NCBI GenBank assembly: GCA_963573305.1
Contig: OY754329.1
Span: 15,839,200 to 15,903,199, forward strand
DNA: 64,000 nucleotides
Direction: 5' to 3'
Source: Pyrrhosoma nymphula
Taxonomy: Eukaryota > Arthropoda > Insecta > Odonata > Coenagrionidae
Part shown: positions 1-11,400 of the stretch, in pieces
Layout of the letters: each line of letters starts with the position of its first letter
Numbering within the stretch: position 1 is the stretch's first letter
Made by a program: the position numbers and the translations under genes
Notes under the pieces: model-generated
What the model was told of the DNA's origin: nothing
The model's input: only the letters and a program-made list of their open reading frames with translations
The model's database searches: none

Positions 1-1562
1 GAATTCAAGGAGGTCCATGGTAGAATGAGAAACCCTATTGTACACAATCCAGGCATTTACAATTGCCATGTCAAGCATTCTTGTGAATAAACACCAATAC
101 CACTTTTTACCACGAATGGACACATCGTACTTTCCCACTAACCAATCATGGTGGTCTACTCCACCCATGTACTTGTTGTATGATTTGATGGCATTCGGTT
201 GTGGAACAGACAACTTCTGCCTTGACGTCCTGCTCCAACGTGATGCATGACTCAGAGGATGAACAGTGTCAAAATTTGTCCCAATAGCGACACAGTTGTT
301 GTCGTTCCACTTCACGAACAGAACTTCTCCTTCTGAATCAAACGCAGAATCAAAAGTGCCCCTGGGCTCCTTAGACAATTCCTTGGAATCTTTCAAAGGG
401 CATTTGCACAGGCGGTTCTGCCTCAGTGTACCAGAAGCTCTAAAACCAACATCTCTCAAATGAATAAGCAAATCTCTGCTGGTAAAGAGATTGTCGAAAA
501 ACACCCAGTGACTTGCCGGCTCTTGGACAGGGTCCAACATATTTAGAACAACGCGGGACCCTAATGCCAAATCATGTCTCTCATTCTGAGCTACTTCCTT
601 ACCACAGTATAAGTCGAAGTGGAAACAATAGCCACTTGATCCACACAGTGCCCAAAATTTGTATCCAAAACGGATCGGCTTCCCTCTGATAAACTGCTTC
701 AATCCGTGGTGACCATAATATTTAGCTATCATTTCATCGACTGCAAGGTGTTTGTCAAATATGCCCCATCTTCTGAAATTCTTATTCAGAGCGACTATTA
801 GAGGGCGCACTTTGAACCCTCTATCGTCTTTATTCTCTTGAACCTTGCTGTTGTCATTGAAGTGCAGCATGCTTTTTAGTTTGAGGTACTTGTTTCTTGG
901 CATTGCATTTCTTACAATATTGATTCCTAAATCACTATCTTCACTCCAATAGTGCCTTTCACTGGGCACTTTGTGATATCCGGACAGCAAAAGTATTCCA
1001 AAAAATGTTTTGAGTTCATCGATCGACAAAATGAAATTTGTTTCATTTTTTACTTCTGTGGCATACTTTACAGACTCAGAATTTATCATGCTCATTATCG
1101 CGTCATCAAAGAGCATCTCAAATATTTCAAGAGGAGAATTTTCTCCCAGCTCACCTTGCATAGTCTCTGCCATAGATTCTGTGACGTACCTTCTTCTGGC
1201 AATTTTGTGTAGGTCGGGACGACTTTTCTCCAAATTGGTTCGCATTTTGTCAGCGAACGTTTCTTCCCCACACCTCGTGATCTTTTCGCTTGTGGATACT
1301 CCTCGTCATCTTCCGCAGAAGTTGTGATCTGGCTTTCATTCCGCGGTACTATCTGCAGCAATAGTTCACCAGGAACGTCTGCAACCTCAACTTGGTTCAC
1401 TTGGTCTTCTTCAAAAATGTCTTCATCACTGACAACCTCATTCTCCGGTGGCAAGACAACTACACTCACATCTGCTGAATTGTCAATATCCTCTTCAAAA
1501 AGTATTTGTTCTATTTCACTGATAGTAACACCTTTCCGAAACATGACTCCGAATAACAGCAA
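1..1562 (-). pseudogene. piggyBac-family transposase, one frameshift, C-terminus off window
   Basis: An acidic N-terminus (M at 1544 or 1562) runs to EPIWRKVVPTYTKLPEEG. The rest continues in another frame from about 1150 to the window edge: SPLEIFEMLFDDAIM, HYWSED, DKHLAVDEMIAKYYG, SHWVFFDNLFTS, KSYNKYMGGVDHHD. These blocks are the DDE_Tnp_1_7 core of piggyBac-like transposases, with the catalytic Asp residues visible in VDEM, FDN and GVD. One frame change between about 1150 and 1185 breaks the ORF. The C-terminal end and left terminus lie beyond position 1. It occupies the intron downstream of Hml exon 24. Confidence 0.9.
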
Positions 1563-2438
1563 AAATACGTAGCAGAAAAGTCGAACTTTCTACTCGCACA
1601 AGGCAGTACTACAAATGAATCCCTAAGAGACTAAATGTCTGTTTTATTCGAAACGCCATCTGCCTTTTCTTCCACGAAAACACAGTCATATTCGCCCACC
1701 CCCTCTACGTCTACGTCATACTCATACTGGTAACACCTGCCTACCACCCCCTCCCTCCTCCGCTTCTCTGCCTGGGTATATATATATATATCTGTATGTT
1801 GACAAAACTTTGTATAATTTGACCAAACCTTGTATGTTTTGACCAAACTTTGTACCTGATGCCGAAAAATTATCCCGGGCAAAACCAACCCTTTCAGTCA
1901 CCTGACCACGCCAAACACCCTAGAGGTGGCTCGCAGGGTAATATGTAGATGTAGATGTAGATGATAAGGTTCTGAGAAACGAGGCATGAGTCATCACACA
2001 ACGGAAAACACGGCGGTCTACTAACGGGGCCAGTGACGAAGGAAACTGATGCCTTTATGTCCCAGCGTCCTATAAATAGGACGGTACATTTCTCAGAGGT
2101 GCCACGAAAATACTAAAGAAAATACAACGCTCCCACCTACGAATATACACCCTGTGATGCATAATAAATATAATCTGATCAATATTTCACATTTGAAATA
2201 TATGTTCATTGCACAAAATACAAAAATTAGGCTGAGTAACGGACATGAAAAAATTCTTCAAAATCATATCGGCCTAGACCTCTTAAAAAGTTGCGTAAAA
2301 TAAAAATATAAATAAAACACTCATAAATAAAGATTCTTCTTTCATAAATAATAATTTCAAAAGAATTATATGCCATTAGAAAAATGCAAAAAAATAAAAA
2401 GTAAGTGTCCTAATTATAGGACGCTGGGCGCTAATGGG
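1563..2438 (-). mobile_element. piggyBac element 5' non-coding end with terminal repeat
   Basis: Read on the minus strand, the element starts CCCATTAGCGCCCAGCGTCC directly inside a TTAA (2439-2442), the piggyBac target site. The core CCCAGCGTCCTATAA is repeated in inverted orientation near 2054-2075. The space between is AT-rich. Hexamer repeats of GTAGAT lie near 1938-1960 and a TA run near 1775. Confidence 0.65.
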
Positions 2439-2442
2439 TTAA
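2439..2442. repeat. TTAA target site of piggyBac
   Basis: TTAA directly abuts the CCC-starting terminus. Its partner is outside the window. Confidence 0.6.
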
Positions 2443-4408
2443 GAAGAGGTACTGAGTGAAGAAAGATTTTAAGCTGCCTAATTTAAATAAGCACTCTTCA
2501 TTAATCATGCATTTTGAGCTCAAATACATACTCCTCAGCTAGGAACAATCTGCTGGGACCACCACTAATTAGTGTGTTGGGAATTAACATTTTGGCTGAT
2601 ACATACTTTCTCTTTACAATAGAAAAACATATTTGTAGGGCTGGTCGGATCGGATCAGTAAGACCTAAATATCCGTGCATATTAGGTTTCACCGGATACT
2701 GAAATCGAATACAAATTCATTCCAAAATATCGGATCTGGATCGGAAATGTTTAAATTCACGCTTTAGGTAATATAGTGCTTCCTATAAAAGGAAGTCAAA
2801 ACAGATCAGAGTTCCGAATCTCTCTTCGCAGGCGCCAATGCACTACATTATTTGTCTCATAGATGCACCGATGTGTTTCAAAGCTCTCTCTACAAAATAT
2901 AATTTCAGGTTGTGGAAAAGTCACTAGGAAGTGCGAAATCTACCTCACCGCTACTACCAAGGTAAGGTTAGGTTACAATTTGACTCGGCCAAAATACAAA
3001 AATGGCTCCCCTCGTTGTGTTTGATCTTTGGCCACATCAACCCAGAGCTGGATGCAGAGGTACCCGAAAGGAAGTCCACCCCCTCCCCCACAAGTGGAAG
3101 CCACCTGGGTAAAATCGAAGTTGGGCGAGGGTAGATAATTACAGATAAGGCGAAGGGGTAATCCTCTCGTGTTACTCCCTTCTCTTTCTCGCTGAATGAG
3201 TCCCACTCAGATGAAATTCGTTGCGTCCAGGAATAAGGAACGAAGAAATTTTCAGACCCAATCCCAACTGACCCAAGTGAGCTATCCAACCTGAAATCTG
3301 ACAGCTTTATTGTTCCTGGCTGAGTGATTGAGAGGTATAGCTGGATGGCAGGACTGCCTGTTAGGCAATTTCCATATAGTACCCTGGAAAGGATATATAG
3401 GATATTTTACCATCATCACGATAAGCTGAATCAAGCCTCGTGTTGCTGGTAATAATGATTTTTCATCACAAAACAAATGAGCGAATGGAATAACGCCTCG
3501 ATTTGATGCAAAGACAGCTTGCCACGTGAAAGTCGATTTCCATTGAAATCTCAATAGTAGCAATATCTCCAAATATATCACAATTGCAGGGCATCTTTCG
3601 GCTTTTGCCTTACCTCAGAATCATCCGAAAAAAGTATGATGCAAGTAAATAATGAACATTGCAAATTGATAATGGCAACATCCATTATTTATGTAATGTG
3701 AAGGAGCAATCTTCTCGTTTGACTCCCTTATCCTTCTCGCAGAATGTGTCCAACGCTCTTGAATTTTGTCTTGTCCAAAAATTAGCAGTGATGTTTTCTC
3801 ATCTTGAGCGATAGGGCATTACAGCCTAGGGAGGTCTGAGAGGAGCATGTGGGGGAATTAGCTGTCAATGCTTTTTGAGTCAGTGAGCCTCGGAGCAACA
3901 GGATGGGACCCCCGGATGATCCCGGGTGGGGTCAAGGAATCACCCAAGCTGAAATATGGGCCTAGAGTGGGGGAAGAAACTGTGAGCCTATGCTCATTAC
4001 AGAATGATTTAGCACCACCAGTCACACGATACAAACTCGGAAAAAGTATCCAGTGTCGGGAGGGGTGGGGGGAGAGTGAGCTACTCGGTGATGACGAAGA
4101 AGTCGGCTGAATTGGAGGCGCAGGTTGCCCTTGGTGCTACCATCACAGTGCCAAGTGCCAATAAAGAAGTGCAATATGGTTCATGCTTTACACCATTGCT
4201 TCAATTGTATCAAAAATATTCTTATGAGAAAGCTCAGAATTCAAAGAGAAAGGATCATTTCAGGTTATAGATGTGTTTGGCTCATATAGTCCATTTCATG
4301 GGCAAGTAATGCACTGGCAAAAATGGTTGATTTAGGGTTAATTTATCTCTTCAATGTGGTTAAAATCACAAATGTTTGAAATACATAACTTCTGACATAG
4401 CCCTATCT
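2443..4408. other. Intron sequence, diverged repeats
   Basis: No gene recognised. Two loosely similar blocks (about 3150-3270 and 3700-3800) share a CTCTCGT...ACTCCCTT stretch, suggesting a diverged direct repeat. Short GGATC/ATCCG-rich patches near 2645-2750 recur near 4740-4840. Confidence 0.4.
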
Positions 4409-4840
4409 TTACTTTATCAAATCATGAAAACCGTAATTTTTATCTGCCAGCAATCCATTGTAGCAGTGTAAATGATGATGGTCTGCAAACACATTTTTAG
4501 CAAGGTTTCCTGCCCCCTTAAGCATCTCCGGACAAAACCTTTGTCCATACATCCACCACAAGAAAATGACGAAAAGCAAGGCAAACTCCACGTTATGTTG
4601 GAAAATGTTGAATTGCAATCTGGTTCCAAATGTTTCCAAAGATGTAAGCCTTCTTTCACGTTTAAGAGCATTCATGCTGACTGGTGACTTAGACTTTTTG
4701 GATTCTTCTATTTTAGATCCCCCTGGCCCAGTGTCTTCCCCATCTAAGACCGATGTATCCAAAAATATCCGAAGGATCAGAGATGTGAAATCAAGGATCC
4801 GGTCCAGATTCAGATCCGAAAAAAACCTGGATCCGTCCAT
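4409..4840 (-). pseudogene. Unrecognised 143-codon ORF with one membrane-like segment
   Basis: Open on the minus strand with M at 4840. The middle has a basic stretch (NALKRERRLTSL) followed by a hydrophobic segment (FALLFVIFLWWMYG) and a Cys/His-containing tail ending HDLIK. The first ~40 codons lie in a repetitive GGATC-rich patch, so the true homologous part may start near 4710. I do not recognise the family. It is more likely a retrocopied or transposon fragment than an exon of the host gene, because it has no VWF-type cysteine pattern. Confidence 0.3.
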
Positions 4841-5235
4841 TCCTACATATTTGCAATAAGTTAAGCTTTATATGAAGTATTCATGGAATTATACTCGTTG
4901 ACCAAGAAGATTTCCTTGAAAACTTGGGAGCTTGAAAAAAAAGACCTTGAATATTGGTCAACACATTGAGCGCTAGAAATATCCTAATGAATTTGAACGA
5001 CTTGGTGATATGTATAGCAGCTCAAAAATAGCATTTTACCCTGCAGCTTGGGGATATAATATTGAGAAGAGCCCCTGTAAAAAAGTCAAGGTCTTTCTTT
5101 CAAGCTCCAAATTTTCTGGTAAACCTTTGATCCATGTGCAGGTGATGAATTGCCTCTCATTTGGCAAGGAGCTAAAATTTAGTTAAAAAATGAATAATAT
5201 ATTTCTTCAGTAACAGGTAAAAAGTACTTCCTTAC

Positions 5236-5458
5236 CACATGTCTTGGAATGTGGGAGATTAGTTCCACATCTGTAAGCTTTTTCAAACCAACAGGTTTGT
5301 CATTACTGAACCAAGGGCTCCAGCCTGTCACACATACTGCATCTTCTGGAACAGTAACTGTGGTTAGGGGAGTAGTTGTGGTATCTGGAGACTCTATTTC
5401 CAAAGTTGTTCTTGGGCATGGCTTCCCCGTGCATAACATCTCATTCCGTGAACAATAA
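5236..5458 (-). CDS. Hml: Hml exon 24: Thr-rich linker and WxxW-like Cys domain, start
   Basis: Encodes CSRNEMLCTGKPCPR, then a Thr/Pro/Val stretch that is a likely O-glycosylated linker, then CVTGWSPWFSNDKP. C..GW..W resembles the WxxW (CYS) domain of mucins and the matching segment of insect hemocytins. Acceptor TTCAG, donor GTAAGG, phase 0 exit. No downstream exon is seen before position 1. Confidence 0.85.
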
Positions 5459-8400
5459 CTGAATCAAATAAAAATCAAATCCGTCAAAAGGAAAAGCACA
5501 CTGTATATATATGAATGGGACATCATTTTCCAAAAGAGGTCATACCAAGAATGACAGGCATCCTCTTCAATTACTTTGCCCTCAGGATATATCTTCGTTC
5601 CATTAATCAAACATTCTTTTTTGCAGGACTTGAGAGGCACACATGTCAAGTCTTCCAAGCTGAGGTAGACCTCCCCTTCAGGGCATGGTTTCCATTCACA
5701 ACCTTAAATTAAAATAAATTAATATTTAATTTTCAATAAGAAAAATAAAACTCAAGTTAAAAGTACCTCACCCACCCATTAGACCTTACTTCAAGTGAGT
5801 AAGAAGGCTGCAGTCACATTTTGACGTCACGCATATGCCAGTAGGAACCAGTTCTACACAAAATATGGAGCCCATTATGTGTCACAACAATGTAACAAGT
5901 AACTGTAGAACACAACTGGAGATGTTGATATGTAACAAGACTATCCAGCTAACTCTCACTATCCAGCAAAACAAAACATAGCGTACGCCAAGTCACCCCT
6001 AATGCACTAAGTATCATGTGATCAAAGCAAGCTGTACATGCTTGTAAAATTTACCACACATATGGGCTAGAGACTGGTTGTTTTTGTTCTATGAAGTTCT
6101 CAGTTCAATCAACTATTCAACTTAAAACCTTAACTAGAATTAAAATGAAAAATATGGACTCAAGATAATTGTTTCTACACTGTGCTGAAGACTCACTGCA
6201 TTGGGTTATTACTAGGCCCACCATTTTCCAACACTTGCCTGACTCAAAAAGTCATTATTTCATTACATCACATGTACTATATGGGAATAAAGTTTCACAG
6301 CAAACGGAGCACTACCACTCTTGGGGGAAAATCGAAACCTTTATGATGGCATTCTATTCATAAGTCTTGGCCACGATGAGGGAAATTCAAACACAGCAAG
6401 GTGATGGACTAATCGTCTCACTCGGTGATGGATTCCCGGCCATTTGCCTGCCCCGAGCATGTTTCCCACTGGCCACGAGAACGGAGGCACATTAGATAAC
6501 CTTGTATGCATTGGAAATGTTACATTGAACTCTCTTGTACGGCTCAACCAAAACCAGGTAATGATAAATAGTTTTCCTTAAGCAATACTAAGTAGGTAAG
6601 ACCACAGGCAGCTAATCGCTAAAAGACTCATGGCAGTTGATCGGTAGGCAAGGTGAGGTACCGATTTTAGGTTTAGGATTAGCTGGGCTATATATTTGCT
6701 TTTGCAGACACTATTTTCTCTGAGAGGACTTCGACAGATATTCACAAAAGTCCATTAAGTCCAGGAAAGAGGGTATAAATAGGTGGGATAGTTGCGGTAG
6801 GCTTAACTGTCACTCTGATAACGAGGGTAATGGATTTGAATAGAGAAACAGTATATCGCTGGCTAAAATGCAACAGGGAGGGAGATGAGATGATGGCAAC
6901 ACAACAATCAAGTGGAGACAATCAAGAAGTATTTGTCTTAAAATGATGATGGAAGCATTTGCTAATATCCTACTCATGATCCTATTACTGTAGGCGGGGT
7001 GGCTGTGATAAAGAGGGTATTTAACTAAAAGCACCTGTATAGTGAGAAACCACCTCCATGAATCTGGTATGAGAAATTGCAGGCCAGCAAGAAAGCCAGC
7101 AATAAACAAAACTAATTAAATGGCAAGTTTAGATTGTGCTCATTCGTACCAGGATATGGACCAATCATATTGGAATATCGTAACTTTCATACATAATTAA
7201 ATATTAGAAGTGTTGAGTATGGACATGTTTACTGAACTAAGTACTTTTTAGAACATTTCCTATTTAGAAGAAAAAATAATATTCCTCCTGTTTGTCAGGT
7301 ATCACCCAAAAACATAATAAGGAAAAATAGATCTGCGAAAATATGTCTGTGTTTTAGGGGAGCAATTCCTGCTGCTGGGCTGGGACTGCTGTTAAGAAGA
7401 CCACTTACAATGACGTCCAAGAACTAAATCTGAATCCTTTGCATTTTCATTGCTTCCATGAATGAAGTAGTAGCAAATGCAATGAAATAATATTTGTGCA
7501 AGACAACTGTCCCATCCACATTGTGCAAAACTAAGGAGATTTTTTTAAGAGTATTCTCACAGTACAGTGTTACCCTGGCCTCCAAACTCACAAGACCTGA
7601 TTCCAAAATAAAAAGTTTATGATTTAATGATCAAGGAATGGCAGAATGCTAATAAGACCAACCAAGAGACACTGAAAAGTCACGTCCAGGATGTATGAGC
7701 ATCCTTGGGTCGGCACCCTAAATTATTTCAAAATTAAATACATAGTGGTCCATGAGGCAAAGAGTTCAAGGAGTCATTGTTTGTGATGTGGAAATTATGA
7801 ATATGTACTATGGTATTAAAAAAATAAGTAATTCTCCTATCTTGAACAAATTACTTCAATAAAACTTTTTTCAATATGCTGGAATATATGATAACTCTAG
7901 TTACATAATTGAAAGTTGATAAATGCTCCACCAAGAAAGCATTAACAGTTCAACATTTCAAAACGGCAATCAGTCATAAGGAAAATTTAATATTTTTCTC
8001 CCTGTTTTTTGTCTTTTTATTTGTGCATTTATTATAGCAATAGAATTTGCCCATTTACAGCTTATGTATTTACTTGTGTAATCATTGAAAATCTACCACA
8101 ATACTTGAAAGGTGTATTGAACATATGTTTGTATTCACTATTAGTAGAGGAAACCCTTTTTCATGGTAGTGTTCTGTAAATTATCATGAGTTATAGGGAG
8201 AGAAATGGACAATATGTGAATCCCAGGACCTTGACAGAGTGCAAGAGGAGGAGCGAAGTCTAGAAGAAAAAGGGAGGAAAGAGAAATAATGCAGAGGAAA
8301 CTACAGCGAGAACGAGCGAGTTCAATGATATGTTTCAAGTGCATACAAGTTCATCTAATGTGCCTCCGTTTGGAAGCCAGCATGAATAACGCTTGCGGAA

Positions 8401-11400
8401 GATAAGCGGACAGTAATCCATCACTGGCTTCGACGATAAGTCTATCACCTTACTGTGTTCATATTTCCCTTGTTGTTGCCGAGACCTAGAAATAATTTGC
8501 CATTAGATCGGAAGCCGATAGTAGCAGCGCTCCATTTGTTGGGAAGGTTTTTTCCCACACAGTACATCAATGGCTTCTTAATAAATGAAGAAATGTACGA
8601 AAATGCTGCTCCAGTGGGTATTATATAATTTTCCATGTTAAATTCCAGAAAAGGTAACCCAACTCTGTAAAAATGCTTATGAAGTATTACTCGGACACAG
8701 GAATAGTGTATTAGAATATGCAGTTGGCTGAAAAATACCCCTGAATCACATCCTTAGTAAGAAATCATTGTAAATAAAGTTGTAGCAAAATATTATTAAG
8801 GGAATACTTGCAGTTAAGAACTAGCTACCAGCAACATTAAATGCAATAGCACACAAGGAATAAATTATTCTCCATCATATTCTGAAGATGATGTGAGGTC
8901 AAACTAAAAAAATCCAGATCAGAAAGAACAGTAAAAATATTACAGTTCCATTAAATGCAAAAAAATGTTTTCGAAAAATGTAGAAAGTAAAACTTATCTT
9001 TAATTTGGGTGGCAATTGAATTTCTAAATGTCATTTCTGTCTCTTGTCAATAACAATTCCTTTCTCGCAAAAAAAGTCTCATAAAATTAATATTCAAACG
9101 GATGGTAACAAGTACAGTGAATCAAAACACTAGCTACTGAAGTATAATTTATAGCAATGAAATATTATATACATATTCAGTTAAATTATAGCGATTGAAT
9201 GAACAGAATATCAGAATCCACAATACCCCCAAATGGTCAGAGAGTTGGTTTCCAGAAGCTTGTCATCCTATAATTAAAGCTCAACCACAGCTCAGTAAAG
9301 TAAGATCTGGTGCATACTCGGTGTACTACATGTTGGAATTCTTCTTGGGTTCTCCACCGGATTAGGCTCTCCATACTGGCCGACATTTAGATGCCTAATT
9401 CGTGCATCGTCAACAGCCCTGATGACAATACACAAGTCGCGCATCGAAACATGTCTGGCCAGTATGGAGAGCCTGACATGGTGAAGAACCCCAGAAGAAT
9501 TTCTACAGTTCTGCAGTCACAGAAATGGACCACATCTTTTACTATTTTTTAATAAGAGCGAGTGTAAAAGAAAAAGTAGCTGAAAGTAGCCGACAGCTAC
9601 TTTTTGTGAATAGCTGTAGTGCACAGTGTTACTTTATTCAATTTGTAGCTAATAAAGTAGCTGATGATTTTTTCAAGGAAGAAGCTAAAAAGCAGCAAGC
9701 AACAAAACTTTTGTTACCTACCCAGCCCTATCCAAAACTGAAGTTGACATGAAAGACCCAATTGGAAATAAATGGGATTGGAGATCAACTGACAGGTTGA
9801 CCTTAAGAGAGTACCATTAGTTTAAGAGTTTGTGGTATATATTAAAGCTGTTTCACCACTGCTTCATCTCTTATCTCATTTGTCAGCAATTCTGTGAGTC
9901 ATAAGCTGGAAGGAGGTGACAAGCAAAAAAAAGATTGAAACTACCATAGAAATTGTGTATAATTCATGAAAAAATAGGACTAGCCTTCCACACATGCATC
10001 CTCGTTGCACAAATGAGTTGATTTTTTGTTATGGACCTGGTTGTCACATATTTTCCTGGGACAAGTTTGCACACATGGGCTGTAATGAGAACAGGACTCA
10101 TCACACTGCATAGCTGTAAAAAAAATAATAAAAATATCAATTTAACTTGAGCCATCACACTCAAGAACATAAAGAACAGGTAGTTATTAATAAATATGAA
10201 AATAATATCACTTTGACAACTACATATAAGACTTTTTGTTCCTTTAAGAAGAAATTTCCTTCATTCAACTTATAAATATATATTCAGTCTTTATTTAGCA
10301 ATACTGCTATTCTCAATACAAAGAAAATTGTACACAACAGTTGCAAAATCACAATAACAAAAACCACTCATTTATTTACAATCCATTTTCTCACCTCCGC
10401 CTCAAATCTATCTAAGCACAGCACAGCCTTTACATCATTTTCCAATGCAATATATAAAACTAGACCCTTAAAAAACACAGAGTTAATTGTGTCACTGATT
10501 TGCTCACAAAAGGAATATGAAAATTTTGTTCACCTCTGGTGGCATATTTATGAATATCTCTATTTGTGATTATCAATTTAGATAAATATGGTGGCATCAG
10601 CCCAAGTTTTATTTTATGAATAAATTTTTGACTTCCAAGTCCAACATCTGCTGGATGTTTAACCAGTTTAGATGATCAGTATACCCTTGCTAATTCAGAC
10701 TATATGAGGCGAGAGGTTCTGTCTGGATTATCTGGGGATTTCTCTAAACAATCATAGAAGGAGTTATTTACAGCGAATTTTTGGTCAACGATGGCTTTTA
10801 GTTACTTTTCACGATGCATGAGGCAGTATGTCCCAGTGGTGCCTCACAAATAAGCTACACCTAAACAGTCTGAAAACAGTATACATATCTACAATTTCAC
10901 TTCAAGAGGGCTCCTCCAAGCACAAGCCTGCTACTAAAGGTTAATGATAGCCATATTGTGCGGTCATCAAATACTACATATCTAGGTCTTTCCGTTAGTG
11001 AAGACCTGAGCTAGCATACTCACATAAAGAGAATCGCAAATAACCTAACAACAGGGATCTTCATGATTAGAAGACTGGCTCCCATTATCTCTCTTAATAT
11101 CTTGATGATACTCTTCCATGCTAAAATTAAATCCTTCCTGTCTTATGGAATAATATTCTGGAGACACGACAGTTTTACTAAATCTATCTTCTCCCTTCAA
11201 AAGCAAGCATTGAAGGTAATGCTACAGCTATCATATCACACCCCTGGTCGTCCCCTTTTTCATAAGCACCTTATCTTAACCCTACCCTCACTATATATCC
11301 TACATTGTGCTATTTTTGTTAAACAAAATCCACATCTCTTTCCTGATAACCATAGTTTCTACCCATACCATACACGCAGTAAACATGGTATCCATATTTA

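Noticed and set aside
1631..1888. 85-codon minus-strand ORF upstream of the piggyBac start
   Set aside because: No piggyBac-like residues, and it spans a TA microsatellite; probably untranslated.
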